Assembly (NCBI GenBank): GCA_032988195.1
Contig: JANTQE010000017.1
Coordinates: 496,001 to 560,000 of the forward strand
Source: Arachnomyces sp. PD_36
Lineage: Eukaryota > Ascomycota > Eurotiomycetes > Onygenales > Arachnomycetaceae
Reading direction: 5' to 3'
Length of the DNA stretch: 64,000 nucleotides
Below the pieces are notes generated by a model. It saw only the letters and a list, made by a program, of their open reading frames with translations. It made no database searches and was not told the origin of the DNA. A program made the translations under genes and the position numbers. Positions 21,877 through 35,575 of this stretch are shown here, in pieces; position 1 is the stretch's first letter; every line of letters begins with the position of its first letter.

Positions 21877-24800
21877 CCACAAAGGCCCTTGGAGATATCT
21901 CGGAGGACATGAGAAGCCAATAACAAGGGTACGGATGATCTTTGGCAGTAAAATGACTATCAAACAAATCTTATTACCAAGTCTGAATAAGCGAGATGTT
22001 CAAAGCGCGAAAACAAGAGGCAGAGACCTGGAGAACTCCATCACCATTATTGCCTGACCTCTGTGTCTCTTCACAGCCAGGCGCGATATTTCCTCCAGCG
22101 TCGCAGTCAGCAGACTCTTTCGGTTATTGAAAGGTGAGATGGAGAGCGAAGAGTGTGTGCGGATGTATGCGGTCCGCGGATATGCTTCAACATCGTGTTG
22201 TTTGTTGTCCCCGCAGGGATCAAAACTTCAGCCTTGAGGAAAAAGGCGGTTATTCACTGTGGTTGGCTCTGAAGGAATTCGACAGATCAGAGTTTCGTGA
22301 CATTGAGGCGACAGCACGTTATATAGAGCAATGATGATGGAGTTTGGGATTTCACCGCATCCATGTCAATATTAGCGAAAAAGGAAGTCCGAGGTCCATG
22401 CAGAGATTCGCGTGATCAACTAATGGAAGATCAATATTTCGAAGGAAGACACGGATTCGAAATAAATGACTGCAGACCCCACACTAACAAACTAACAAAT
22501 GCGATGGGTGGTGAGATGGACGCCCTTGGGCCATCTGTCATCCTGACGAAGCCTTTGAGGCGAAGGTGGCAGTCGGATTTTTATTCGTCCACATAGTTTC
22601 TTTCCGAGGATGGAAAACATGTTATCCCTTGCCTAGTATGGCGCTGGGAAGCAGGGCTATTTTAGGGCATTACAACAGTGGCTTCGGGTGTGAGATGATG
22701 TTTTGCTGGGAACTTTTAGCTTGCCCCATGCATAACCAGTACCCACTTTGGGTCCATGCACGGCTAAAAGGAAGTCTAGGGTAAAAGGGGTTAGAGAGCC
22801 AAGAGATCCTCTCAAGCCCCTCCCGACTCGACGGCTTGCCGAGCAGGTCGCTTTCATGATATGATTGGGCTCCTCCCGGTCTTGGCTCTTCTCCGCAAGT
22901 GATCTCTTTGAGTGAGGGGGGCTAAGACGAGGCTAAGGGACAAGCGGCGCTGATGTGAGGAAAAGCAAAAGGATAAATTCTTTGTTGTCAGCATATCAGT
23001 GATCAGTGACCACCCCGCTGAGAAGAAATGCGACGGGTTAACACGGAAGTGCCCAAACAATGAACACGTCGTCGGAAAGAAGGAGCGAAAAAAAGAAAAA
23101 TTTCCGTGATGTCGTGGTCGCATGGCATATGTTTCAAGTAAAATTGCGTGCTATTATTGGAGGCTGCTGCCTTCTCAAAGAACTGCTCGTTTTGATGTCG
23201 ACGGATTTGCTCGTCTGATCCAGTCTGACATTTAATATTGGAGCCTTTTGCTGAACACGATGTTGGTGCATGATGACCTGCGCCACCTGCGAGAAGATGG
23301 GCTGCGTGTCGAAGGCTTTCCGGATCAGAATATCTCGCTAACCTCCTAGAGGAATTTCACCCGGAGACTCGACAGACGATGCAATCATATTTCTGTGGCT
23401 GTGGAGTTGTGAGGTGAGAGATGGTCAGTTGAGCCGCGCTTTGAACAGACAGAATTCCACCTGGAGTTTTTTTGGCTGAAGTTAACACCAGTATTCACTC
23501 CAATGTGGTTTTTGTGAGACATGAAGCATCCAAAGGTTTTCCAGTGGCAGGAAATGTCTTACTCTCTGAAAGTTGTATACTTCAATTTGGGCATAGAAAA
23601 GGAGCATGATTCCCAGCAGTCTGATATATTTAATGATATTGAATTGTACACACAAAATACTCTCGATGAAAGAGTTTGAGGGTTTCTACCCTCGTTCACC
23701 GTCTTTCTTTTATGGCCAATGTGCATCAAGGATGGGGATACGACATTGAGGGGACCATTAGAGGCACAACCCAGAACTTAAAAGATTATGGTCGTACAAA
23801 GGGCTTTTGTGCGAGCCGTCGCCCAAGATTGGTTGCTCTACCCAGCCGTCTCTTGTGGACAGGATATCAGAGGCAGTCCTGGGTATCTCATGCCAGGACG
23901 AGGTCTGACCGGAGATTCGGATTGTAAGTTCTATGGAGTCGGATTGCCTTGTATAACGTCAGCAACTACGACCTGAAGATATCGGTGGACTTTAGCCGAA
24001 AGTGATGTCTATGAAGTCTCAAAATCATTAAACTCGGGTCGCGGTATTCTTCCGCAGCTTCTGCGCTTTCCGTCGGCCTCCGCAAGGTAGGAGTGGATTG
24101 TTAGGTGGTCAACTACACGAAGGTCGAAGCTGTCTCGTGACGACGGACACATGGAACTCTCGAAGTCTTTACATCGGGTGAGGACTTGAATTCGCTGAGC
24201 GACCAACGAAGTTTGATCAAGAACCACACTCCACTTCTAGAATAATGCCCCGTGTCGTCCTTCCAACTGTCCTTGATCTCATGCGTCCTCCACACCCTAT
24301 CTTCACCAAAGGCTCGGGAGGAATATCGCGATGGTCATCAGGTGAGCAGCTTCGTCGTGCAACTCGTGGGAATCGGTTGTAAGATCCTCTGCGGCGTGTA
24401 ACCAACCGCAATTTGCGCTTTAGCCCTCAATGAATATCTGGGCACAAGAATTGGAGTATCGTGTGTCGGATTTGATCCAATGTTTCTTTCCGGATGGTAA
24501 AACCTCACGCGACCTTCGATAGGAACAACTCTGTTGTCGGTGAGACCCGAGGGAAACTCTCCCAATATGAAGGCAGTCTCGGCACTTGCATTGCCTTCGT
24601 TTGGTTTGAGGTCAACTTTGAGTTAACCCAGTTCCCAGTCTTCCGTGTCGGGTTATACCCAAGGTTTCTTTCTTGAGGTTGAGTTCAGATGTTCACAACT
24701 CATTGCCGAGTTTGGCATTCAAACGAGCGTCGAAGAAGGGATTAACGCAGCTCGGAAAGGGCAGGTGACCATCACTAGCCACATACTGCTGACTCAAATA

Positions 24801-27800
24801 CACGTGATGGGTCCTTCTTGGCCGTACATTTTGAGCCAGCGTGAATGACTGGATTGTAAACAGTAAGCAGAATTCGGAAAAAATCTGTTTCGATGGGTGC
24901 TTTCCCAAGGAGGCTGGTTGGCCAGCCGATAACGGCGTGAGATAGAGGATGAGTCTAGCGAAAGGGAAATAACCGTCGTGCGGACTAGGATGAAGCGGAA
25001 ACGACGTGGGATAGCGTCCCGTTTGCCATCTCTATCATCAGCCTTGCACGGAATCTGACCTTGTCTGACTCCATCGCCCTACGTTCCCTGTTAGCTGGGT
25101 TGGCATCTAGGAATCAATACCTTCCTTGTCCCTGTGTTGTTGTTGTCGACAAGAGGCTCTCCCTCGAACTGAGTGATTTTTTTTTTTCAAGAAGAGAATA
25201 CCTTCCTCTAGCAAGCATTGAGGGAATACAGAAAGCTTTTTGAAGCCACAGACATGGCCAGAGTTAGTAGAAAGTAGGAATTGACGAAAAAGAGAACTCG
25301 TCTTTTCAACTTTGTTCAAGAAATGGATATTCTCACATTTTATTCTTTTCAAGCTTTTGCTCAACTTTTTTCCGTGATGACGAGATCTCAAAATAAAGCT
25401 TTCCGCTTTTGGCAAGGCGTGGGTACTCCCGTTCCACCCATGCTAGCCGGACCCACTTTCCTCCACTTTCGGACAACCGCCTCAACTTCAATTTCAACCT
25501 CAACATCAGCTTCAACCTCAGCTTCAACAAGGACAAAAGGACTTGAAAGATGACGAGAAGCAAGAGACCCTGCATCTCTGGGCTGATTCGAAAAGCGGCT
25601 GGATAGACTTGCAAGAATATGGGCCGTGCGTTGTGGGGATTCGAACACAATCCCTGACGCGACTGGCTCCGAAAATCGATTTTCCATTTATGATGGATCT
25701 GACGTGCTTTTTGGCCACCTTAATGTGAGCGAGGATGCAAAGTCTGCTCTCACCTTTTGCCTCCTGCCGGGTGATCAATGGATACTGCTGCCTCCATTCA
25801 CCAGCGAAAGGAGTTTCTCTCTCGCTTCCACGCCAGACGGCGAAATAGCCCCACCTCGCTCCTTCTGCCGTTTCCGTTCCCATCCTCATTCCAATGAGTA
25901 TGAAAGAAGGCTTACCGATATTGCAGCTCTGTGATGCGAGGTGTCAAAAAGCGGATTTCCACTCAAGACTCCTTTTCAACGGCCGTAATCGCAATCACCT
26001 GTTCCCGCAATGTTACTTGAGAAAGTTCCAGAACCCATCAGGTTGACGGTCGCTGACAGTAGAGTTAAAACGGCGGAAACCGGGAGATTCACTTCCTAAG
26101 CGAGCAGTTTACATTCATCTCTTCGGGGGATCACCAACCCTGGTCTCATATCAAAGCAAGGCCTATCCGTGCGGGAGCTAGAGTATGTAAGTGATTCCAA
26201 GATCCACGATATTCCTCCCTGCAACTGGTCCCTCCCTCTATCTCGTGGTTTTGAAGTCGCTCATCAGCTATCGCCATTTTGGCTCGGAAGCTCGTTTACC
26301 ATGAGGCCGTGATGGGCTATCCTGTTACCACGTCAAAGCCCAGATACACCAATAGCTTGATGTGTATATGGATTCCGGGTGATGAAAAAGGCCTATGCTA
26401 TGTACAGTGACCACCGGATGTAACCATGAGCTCCAAGACCGTAAGGCCAAGCGACAGTGGGGTTGAGCGTCAGAAATGTTTCTACCTCATAGGATGCAGA
26501 CGGAGGAAGAAGACCTTGAACATATCACAGGAATGACAGGCCATCAAATCAGCTGACAAAGGAAACCAACTCAGAGCTTTCGAATCTGGTTCGAAAGAAA
26601 GCTTGGGTAAGCATGTGAGACGACCAAAAAGGCTCTTTACATACGAGGAAAGAGCAAACAAAGATACGTTGAGCGGATATGGTGGCGCACACTAAAGCCA
26701 TTTCACCAATAAAAGCGGCTAGCTCAAAGCCACGCCCAAGAGGCTCCCAAGCTTCTCCTTTGGCTGCCTGGCAAGCGCTGCTGGATTTTGGAATATCCGA
26801 GGCCGAAGAATGAAGGCGAGCTTGGAGAAACTCCGCAATGTGCTCTTGACATTGCGGGATAGCTCACATGGTACTAACAAAGGTATTTTCGCTAGACTTT
26901 TCAGTATGATATGTACTTTTAACGGACGGGCTGAGGTGTGGCGCCAGCCCACATCGACTCCCTTTGACTTGAACGGTGACTCAACAGGCCTTCGCATTCT
27001 CAGATTTACTCCCGCTATTGGATTATTACATTTCTCCTCAATGTTGTCTGAGCGGGGTATTTGGTTTTCAGTCACCCTTTTTCAACGCGGGACTCGGCGG
27101 GCAGGTGTGTAGATACAATCAGAAAGCAGGGATATCAAAGAAAAGTCCAAAAAGGTCGAGAACTCAGTTGGGCAGAAAGAATGGATCCATCGAATGACGA
27201 GAGATGGATACACATATGGCGAACAAACCTCCTCCCCAACAGCTGACAAAAAGTGGACTCTCCATATCGGCACGTTCTTTCCCAGACCTCATCCTCAGCT
27301 CCTGTTTCGCTCAAGCGAAAGAAAGAGAGTTTCAATCTCGTGTTCAAAGTTCAAATCCAGATCTCCCGGAACCTTTTCGGTATCCTCGATCTTACTTTGA
27401 AAACCAAAAGTGATCTCTCGTCCAAAATCGAAGACTCCGCCAAGTTACACAGAATGGTCAGGACCAGGGCCGAACTCAGCCCCAGCCTTGTTTTCTCCTT
27501 CACCGTCAAAGTACGGAAATCTTCGAACGAATTATTTTGATACAAAAAAGCCTTGGCTTTACGCCACCGACGAGTAGCATGACCTTTATTTTTGGTCCCC
27601 GAAATTGAGATCTCACTTTGGAAAGTTTCGTCCCGCAACTCTGGCCAAGCCATAGGGGATTAACACAAGCCACAATATTGGGGAACATCGAAAAATCACA
27701 TTGGCTGGAATTTTATGCGTGACAATTCATCCCCACCTTCGAAAGGACCATGTCATTCCTCGCTGAGCTGATGTGCTTCCCCCCTGTAAATGCTGTGATT

Positions 27801-29741
27801 GGCAGTAGTGGTCAGGCTCTGCTTTTGCTGTGCATGTCCGAGAGTTTCTCGAGGACAAGGTGACAGCACGACAAGTACAGATGGAGGTGCAGGACTAGCA
27901 GGAGCATTCCTTGATAACCATGGTTAATTTTTTAGCGTGGGGACAAATACAAAGGGTGATTTATGTCGTCAGAGGCTGCCTTTTATTGCTGATTATTAGG
28001 GCTTCCTTTTGATGTCGTGACTTCACCCGAATGTGGCACGTTTTTATATTGGGGGAGAAGATAAAAGGGGTCCAGGGTTACCACAACGACGGGGTACAGA
28101 GGCTATTCGAGTTCAGCCTTTCCGCCCACAGCGTCTATCGATATTCCCTCTCTTGGTGATGTTGTACAATGAAAAGTCCAGATCTGAACTCCACCTTCGG
28201 AGCCTGTGTCTTTCCCACACTCTTCTTACCCTCAGGATAATATAACTCCTCCAATAACAGAAAGTATAGCAATATAACCGTATTCTTTTGGCTCACCATA
28301 TACTTTATACTTCTCCTTCACGATAGTAGCGGTGTCACTAACAATAAATGACTTCTGATGCCCAGAAAAAAGGTGAATCTGGGGTAACACGACGTCACGT
28401 GGAAGCCCTTGGCGATCATTTCTATATGAAGTTAGGTGTGGCTGATTAAGCTCGAGCATCTTCTTCCAACCTCTTTTGTTGCTTTTATTGGACATCAACA
28501 GAAAAAAACACGACCGAAGACATCACAAAGGCACAGTCAACTCACACTGCCCTAAATGACTAAGAGCTAAGTACCAAGGAAGGCTTCAGGAGCATGGAAT
28601 GTTGCCTTCTTTTTTTGTTTTTCCCCGTCACCCTTACATACAACCAACATGTCCTGCTTGGTCGATGCCATCCTTGGCTTGCCGGTTCGATCTTGCCCTA
28701 TCCCCCATCAGGACATGGCGTCAAGAGCCGCCGCTTCCATCCCTTGTCGTGATTGCAGACTTTCTGACATGGTTAACTGAAGGTCTCGCTTTTCTTTTTC
28801 TGCTTTTATGAGCCCCCTCGGTGACGCTCTTTGTTGCTCACCTTCTGAGTGGAGCAACTGATATGCAAGCGGATTTAAAAGTGGCTCTTTGCATTCCTGG
28901 TGCACGCCTGATTAATAACCAAGGTATTTGTTCATGACCAGATCCCTGGACCATATGCTCCCCCAAGTATCACACGGGCTTTCGGGCTATGGGAGAGGCA
29001 TTCTCAGCCCAGCGCTTGATCGGATCCAACGATGCCATCAGCGGAAAAAAACCTCGCCGGCGAACCGCCAAGCAAATAAGATTCTGTTTAAAGTCAGATC
29101 GCAATAGAATGTGGTCTTTGCGTCAGTTGACCAAATCATGCAGTTTCGCGTGTGATCGCAGCAGTTGCTGTTGCCCTCATATCACGCCATTAAAAAAAGA
29201 CCTCTGTTTTCTACCTTCCCCACCAACTGTGATGCGCTGCTCGCCCATGGTAACCACACTGGGAAAGAAACATCTTCAACCATGAAGCCAAAGCGGGAGA
29301 CTTTCAAGGAAGATAGGCATGGAATCAATAGTCACGACCGTTGAATTCTTATTTTTACTTTTTTTATTCTTTGCTCCCTCCTTCCCTCCCTTCTCCATCC
29401 TGGCTCGGACTGCGCCCCTAAGAGGCAAGCACGCCTGAGACCAGACCTGCGGGTAGCTTCGCTAGGGTACTGTCTGGGCTGCATTTGTCGGATTGGGATG
29501 CTCGACTCACCGCAGTTGCCAAGGGAAACTTATTCTGGTGTCATCGGAGTGAATTCCACAACCTTGCTGCACGATCGTTAGCCCAAGTGGGATGGACGTA
29601 TTGTAGCTTCGACAGCTTGTTTCGCTTTTATAAATACTGCCTCCATTCCCCCCCATTGGAAAAGCTGGAAAAAGGGTCTATCATTTCCGAACACTTCTAT
29701 CTCATCCTTACTCTTAAATCCGTTTATACCCTCCCTTCATA

Positions 29742-31083
29742 ATGTATATCCCCAACCTTGCCTCTCTTGTGCCTTCGCTCGTCGGAGCGTTTGCCAATGC
29801 TTTCGCTGAACCGGGCGACTGCGCCGGCGCCTGCACAAATGTTCGCGATCCTTCAGTGATACAGCGTGCAGATGGGAAATATTTCAGATTCTCTACTTCA
29901 AATAAAATCCTGAGCGCCTCAGCGAATTCTTTAGAGGGACCATGGACTGCCGGAGGTTCAGCTATAGAGGGTGGCTCCAAAATTGACATCCCTGGGAAAA
30001 ACATCCTCTGGGTAAGTAAATTACTTTCCCCTTGTTTCATGATTGTCACTCTGTACTATTTTCCCCAACTCCTTCAACTCTGATGCTACCCCTTTTGTTG
30101 TCACCTCTGCACTCAAGCGAGACCGGGAACTTGCGTTGCATAGTCAGAGGTGTGGGGTAGATCAACCGTTCATGCATGGGGCCGCCTTGAGCCTTGGAAT
30201 TCCTTCCTTGCCTTTCGAACATCTCAAGCTAACCAATCATTTTTCTTGTCTATATAGGCTCCTGATGTGCACAAGGTCGGCGACGACTATTACATGTACT
30301 ACTCAGTCTCAACACTTGGTTCACAAACATCTGCCATTGGAGTTGCTGTCTCCAAAGACATGTCGCCCGGTTCCTGGGAGGATCTAGGTTCCGCAGGAAT
30401 TACCTCGAGTCCTACCAAGAATTATAATGCCATCGATTCCAGTCTCATACAAGCAAACGGGAAGATCTATATGATATTCGGCTCCTTCTGGGGCGGAATC
30501 TTCCAAGTAGAGATGCATAATCCTCCGACAAGCCCTATCTCCGACCCAGTCAACCTTGCCTACGAACCCCAGGATAACCACCCCATCGAGGGTGCTTCGA
30601 TTTTTCAACACGGAGACTGGTTTTATCTCTTCTATTCCCACGGCAAATGCTGCAAGTTTGATCCACAAAACCTCCCCCCTCCAGGCGGAGAGTATAAGAT
30701 CAAGGTCTGCCGGTCGAAACGTGTAGACGGAGGATTTGTAAGTCTAACCCCTTGCATATCAGCCCTCCGGAGTTCACCGTATCCCTTGCTGATATAATAT
30801 ACTGCAGGTTGACCAAGCGGGTGTCGACTGTACCAAGGGTGGTGGAACAATCATCCTTCAAACTCATGGAAACATCTATGCGCCTGGTGGACAGTAAGTA
30901 TCTTTGCAGCTCGAATTGCTCCAAACCTGGTCTAACAAATTCAACAGGAGTGTTTTCGTCGACGATAAGCGTGGTCCCGTCCTCTACTACCACTACCTCA
31001 AGAGAGACGTCGGGTATGCGAACGAAGACAAATTCCTCGGGTGGAATGTGATCAACTGGGATGGAGGCTGGCCATCAGTCTAA
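29742..31083 (+). CDS. secreted GH43 endo-1,5-alpha-L-arabinanase
   Basis: Four exons (29742-30011, 30258-30737, 30808-30893, 30948-31083) give 323 aa, the standard length for fungal endo-arabinanases that cut the alpha-1,5-arabinan backbone of pectin. An N-terminal hydrophobic stretch of ~20 residues ending AFA|EP fits a signal peptide. The GH43 catalytic triad is visible: Asp36 in NVRDPSV (general base), Asp150 in NAIDSSLI (pKa modulator) and Glu201 in HPIEGASIF (general acid). The FGSFWGGI and FYLFYSHGKCC blocks and the C-terminal GPVLYYHYL and LGWNVINWDGGWP are typical of this GH43 group. The first intron is long (246 nt). Its neighbours are housekeeping genes, so no CAZyme cluster is seen. 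Expression on arabinan or pectin is expected from family knowledge, not shown here. Confidence 0.92.
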
Positions 31084-31656
31084 GAGGCTCCTCTTCCCAC
31101 CTTCACATTCGCTTCTACCCCTGTTATTCCTAATATTAGTATTATTACCCTCGCTTTCACCTCTCTCCTGGCATCACCAGGATCCTCCTTTCCCCGTGAA
31201 ACACACTTTCCGTGAATTCAACCTCGTGCAGGCCACAAGCTGGCTAGAAGAACATAAAGGATTCGGACGATGGGAGATGGGGTGGCTGAACCACACGATA
31301 TTCTTTTTTTCCTCTTTTTTTCTTTACCCCTTTCCTAATTTCCATATTTTTAGCATTTTCTTTTGGTGGGAAACGATCACGAAAGGGAACTTTGACGAAT
31401 GACCATGACCGCGACGCTATTCATATATACCAGACCCAACCCTCGCTTAGAAACAGATACAAACATACAACCAACCAATCAAATCAATCACAGGGGCAGT
31501 TGCAGCTGCGCCCTTGATTCTAAGAAATCTTCATTTTTTACTCCTTCTATTCCTCTTCGCTGCCTTGATCTCGATGAAATTGTAACACAAATTGCTTCCT
31601 TGTTCTGTAGAAGGAAGACTTCGATAGAAAACGTAGACTCGTCCGAGGGGTACTTC
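31084..31656. other. convergent intergenic region
   Basis: 573 bp between the 3' ends of the arabinanase and ALG10 genes. It contains T-rich tracts (~31300-31375) consistent with 3' UTRs. No gene was recognised. Confidence 0.45.
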
Positions 31657-33823
31657 TCACCAGAGGAATCTCTGGACTTTACCCGGCTCCTGCGGCCACT
31701 CGAATCCTTTGAAGAGAAACACGTAGCCCGTGACCGCATTGATGGTAACGAGCCATATCGTTTCGAGAATCAGTGGTGAAAGATGTTTCAGGAAGAAAGT
31801 TAGGTCTCGATTGCCTTTATCTTGTTGTTTAGGTTCGGTTTCAGAAGGAGAAGTGGTGGTGGTGACGGGAATATGTAAGCGCCAGACCACCCACGGGATT
31901 ATAAAGTAGCGCGGTTCGACGAGTGGTGCGGTGATTAGCGATAGGGCGGTGGAGATCAGCCAGACGAGTATAAAACTGACTCGTACTTGTGTTTGGAAGG
32001 TGGGTGAAGATCGTGGTGATGATCTTGATGATCGTGACGATGGTGATGGCGATGAGGGCGGGTTGATCGTGGTGGTGGTGGTGGTTGTGGTGGTTGCTTT
32101 CTTCCGAGGTTGTGGTAGGTTTGGCTTGTGCGTTGAATCGGGTTTTGTTTCTAGTGGGTGGGTTTCAGATTCTGGGGAACATGTGTTCGTTGGGGATCGA
32201 GTTGGAGAGGAGGAGAATGTGCCGAGGACGGCCCAGCCGGATATGAAGTAGATGGGTGTGACTAGATACTTGATTGCTGGGTGACGGAGGAGGAGCTTGA
32301 AGACGTAGAATACGTAGTGTCGGTTGTCTGCGAGGGTGAATGGGTGGACGATGGTATTTAGATGAACGGTTACAAGCATGATCAGAATGAATCCTGTGGC
32401 AACCGCAAGCCTGGGTAAAGGGGTACCAGTCTTGCTGGGGAACACATCTTTTTGAAGAAATTTCGGGATAAATGATCGGGGTAATATGGCGTTGAGAGCT
32501 GGTGAGACGGCGATGGGCCAGGAGAAAAACAGGAAATATGGCCAGATATATAGCATTTGAGGTAGATGCAAGCCCGCTGTGTGAAACTCCTTGTGGCCTG
32601 TTTTATTGGTTTGTAAGACGACCAGTTCTCCTCTAATTGGTGTGCATGGGAGCTGAAAAGGGGGGAGAGGAGAAAATCAAACGGGAGGGTGGAAGTACGG
32701 AGACACTGACCTAAGACCACACCTTCATTCCATAGGACAAAGATTCCAAATGTAGCGAGGAAGAAGACGTAAGGGCCAATGGCTTGCACAATCCTTGGTA
32801 ATCCAGCCAATGTTGAGATGGCCAGGGAGATTGACGTCTTCCAGTAATCTACGGACAAAACGTCATTTTCTAACAAACACGAGGTTTCACAGTTAACTGC
32901 CACAAACGGGGTGGCTGCTCACCTTCAATGCAAGCCTCACTGACAGGTGGGTCGTAGATCTGATGGTGCCCCCAACTCCGGGTAACGATATCCTGGACTG
33001 TCGATGCAGACCCACGGTCCACGTTGTTGATCTGATGGAGGGTTCGCACGACCTGGACACCCCCCAGAAACACGGCAACCCAGAAAATGTTGGTTTGCCT
33101 GCATAGAAGGGCCAGTAGGCCGGCCACCACAAATCTCGCATATCGCCACCACACTAGGCCTGCGAGATAAGGTTGACGTGAGGAATCCCCCGAAACGGCT
33201 GACGCGTCGCTGCCACCATCACCGCTCCCACCATTACCACGCGTTCGGGAACGTGCTATGTCGTTGATATAAGCTTCAAGCACGAGGAAGAGAGCCGGTA
33301 GGTCGGTGTAGTAGAGTCCCGAGAAGAAAAATAGGGGCGGGAAGAGGCAGATGTTCAACACGGTTAGAGCCGAGTCCCATGTCGCAAGGATGCCATCCGC
33401 ACTCGCATTTTCGGCCACAGCCAATAACGGCTCCCCTTCGCCATCCCTAATGTGGCTCAAAAGCTTCCAGACCCGAAATGGCAAAATATTGAACAATGTG
33501 ACTGCGCTGGATGAGCGCAAGTCCATCGCGGATATGTGAACCGGGGCGCCGCATATGAGCCAAAGGCCAGCGCAGACCAGATAAGACCACAGGTAGAGTC
33601 CCGGGGGAGTGGTTATTTTCGGGTCCCATTGGGTCCATTGATGTCTCCAGTACGTCTGCGCTTGTCCGACGTGGAAAAACTCGTCGAGATAGGGCTCCGG
33701 AATGATGGAGTTAACCTTCGACAACCAAAAGCTGTTCAAAACAAGAGCAAAAACAGTAATTGAGATAAGAAAACAGGAAAGTAATGGCGCTGAACGCCAA
33801 GTATTTGAATTCATACTTCCCAT
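31657..33823 (-). CDS. ALG10: alpha-1,2-glucosyltransferase ALG10 (Die2)
   Basis: Polytopic ER enzyme that adds the third and last glucose (from dolichyl-phosphate glucose) to the lipid-linked oligosaccharide before N-glycan transfer. Three exons (33823-32923, 32848-32711, 32597-31657) give 659 aa, longer than yeast Die2 (525 aa). The N-terminal membrane helix is followed by the family hallmark EPYLDEFFHVGQAQTYW and the WDPKITTPPGLY motif, with the acidic DE pair in the lumenal loop. Later come LPALFLVLEAYI, LLCRQTNIFWVAVFLG, HKEFHTAGLHLPQMLYIWPYF and the conserved C-terminal ..QRFLW. A Ser/Thr/Pro-rich insertion with poly-Thr between helices accounts for part of the extra length. It is divergent from PSF2 with 279 bp between start codons. 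MGS is followed at residue 4 by a second Met, so the start could be either. Confidence 0.92.
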
Positions 33824-34102
33824 TTAACCACCAGGGTTATCATCTGGATGTTAAGAGGCTGCTGGACTTTCTTCGGGAGTTGTTGACTTTTCAAGAGTTG
33901 ATATCTGTCGATGTTGTTATCATTTCAGGGGGTTGGGATGTAATATTTCAAGTAGATACAATTATGATTACTAGTGTAATTTAAATGACCTTAAAGTTAT
34001 ATATAGGACAACACTAATCTTATCGCCGACGAGAAGATCGCGCCAAGGGACAAGACGAGACCTTCAGCATCCGTTCATTTACTCGTTTATAAACTCCTAC
34101 AA
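33824..34102. promoter_or_regulatory. short divergent promoter region ALG10/PSF2
   Basis: Only 279 bp separate the two start codons, so both genes probably use a shared bidirectional promoter. The central part (about 33930-34015) is AT-rich with a TATATA stretch. No specific factor site was recognised. Confidence 0.45.
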
Positions 34103-35228
34103 ATGGCCTTTCCGCTCCCGAGGGGGGTCACACCTCCTGAGATCGCATTTCTCTGCGAAATGGAAATGGTGACTGTAATCCCCCGACAGCGTCTGGAAGG
34201 TCTCGAGCTACTTGGTGTAAGTGCGATGCGTCTCCCCTCGATATAAAATCCAGAAAGATAGGGTGGGCGGGAAGCAACTGCTCCGTGTTGTTGCAATTGC
34301 CCCAATACCCTGCATTCCTTAAGCTAGGGAGAAACCGCATCGGAAGGCTTACAAGTGACCCTACTTTCTCCCTTTTCTAAAATCTAAACAGGGCCCTACA
34401 CAACCTCTCCAACCTCCGCGTCGCACACCCCTTCCTCTCTGGCTCGCCCTCCTCCTAAAGCGCCAACGTCGCGCAAACATCCTACCTCCCTCCTGGCTCC
34501 ACCCCGACCCCCTATCCACAATCCTGAATCTCGAGACGAACCATGCAGACTTTAAAGACGTGTTCACCCCTCCACCACCATTAGTGCCGAATAATAACTC
34601 CTCGCGGGGAGGGAGAGGGAGAGGAAGAGGTGGAGGAACCGACCTTCCCACGCGCACACTTGATGGGAAGAAATACTTCGCATCTCCGCCATTCTTACCC
34701 CAGAATACAGCGGATGAGAATAGTTCCATGAACAGAATAACTACGGGCGGGAATAATGATCCTTTCGCAGACGACTACGGATCCTCTTCGACAGGGGACG
34801 TGATACACGCGCTCCCGTACCATTGGCTTGAAGTGGGGACATTACTACTTGAAGCTGCGAGCGATGATCTCGTTGAACCGGACCAGATTCGGATATTGTT
34901 GCGGGATCTGAGGGAGGCGCGCATGGCGAAGATGAGGCGTGGTGTGGATGTTTTGGATGCGGAGGTTATTGGGGGTGGAGTAGGGGGTGTTGCGATGACG
35001 GGTGTTGGGGCGATGGAGGTTGGTGAGGGGAGGGGTTTTGTTTCGGGGGTTGCGGAGGAGTTGAGGTTTGTTATATGCTGCTACTGTTGCTAAGGGTTTG
35101 CTAACTGGTCGCGTAGGAAAATTGGGGCTTCGAAGGAACAGGCTCGATTAGAGAGGGAAGCTGAGGAGAGAGAGCGCGGGCAAGGCTACGACTCTGATGA
35201 TAATGGCTCTGATGATATGGAGATGTAA
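34103..35228 (+). CDS. PSF2: GINS complex subunit Psf2
   Basis: Subunit of the GINS tetramer in the CMG replicative helicase. Three exons (34103-34216, 34392-35065, 35117-35228) give 299 aa. The start MAFPLPRGVTPPEIAFLCE followed by EMVTVIPRQRLEGLELLG is the Psf2 beta-rich B domain. The helical A domain holds PLWLALLLKRQRRANILPP (canonical VPLWLA..LKKR.+C.I..P..W) and ALPYHWLEVGTLLLE..SDDL, then IRILLRDLREARMAKMRRG. Between them is a low-complexity insertion with an RGGRGRGRGGG stretch, and the C-terminus ends in an acidic tail. Both make it longer than yeast Psf2 (213 aa). An alternative downstream splice could remove part of the Arg/Gly insertion, but no in-frame signals force this. Confidence 0.92.
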
Positions 35229-35575
35229 TTATACCCCTGGGATTGAAGGGAAAGTGTTGTTATGATAGACATGCCACTTTTTCCATTCCAATTTATACAG
35301 CAATGTGTAAAGAAAGTTACAAATAATAATGCAAAGTATACCAATGCAACCAACGAGCAGGCTGTAGGAACCGAAATGGGCAACGAAAGATTATGTATTT
35401 TTCGCCCTGATCAATCATATTCTAAATGGGGTGTTTTCGCTCTTCGTGAAATGCGTCAGGGGAAGCTCACTCACTATTGGTTTCAACTATGTCGGACGAA
35501 GGAAACAAAGCAAAGAGAGCAAAACCAGAAAAGATAAAGGAGGATGTTGAGATACAAAGGAGACCAAAAACTATC
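35229..35575. other. convergent intergenic region
   Basis: 347 bp between the 3' ends of PSF2 and CUE1. AT-rich with AATAAT/AAATAATAATG stretches compatible with 3'-end processing. No gene. Confidence 0.45.

Larger units (their letters stand above)
19968..29741. other. gene-poor region of about 9.8 kb
   Basis: No ORF above ~125 codons and no recognisable domain on either strand between TDP1 and the arabinanase gene. ORFs overlap on both strands without codon-phase continuity. I saw no transposase, reverse transcriptase or long terminal repeat, and base composition looks ordinary rather than strongly AT-skewed as after repeat-induced point mutation. Two small hairpins lie at 20796-20837 and a TCACGTGA palindrome at 21869. 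A tRNA-like T-loop at ~25640 did not fold (see rejected). Unrecognised small secreted-protein genes, non-coding RNAs or very old transposon remains are possible. Confidence 0.4.

Noticed and set aside
25625..25690. tRNA-like T-loop (TTCGAA flanked by G/C runs)
   Set aside because: On neither strand do the T-stem, anticodon stem and acceptor stem form with canonical lengths; the local pairing gives a 6-bp stem with a shifted loop instead.
19968..29741. CRISPR array, telomere repeats or an integrated transposon
   Set aside because: No regularly spaced direct repeats, no telomeric units, and no reverse transcriptase, integrase or transposase motif were seen.
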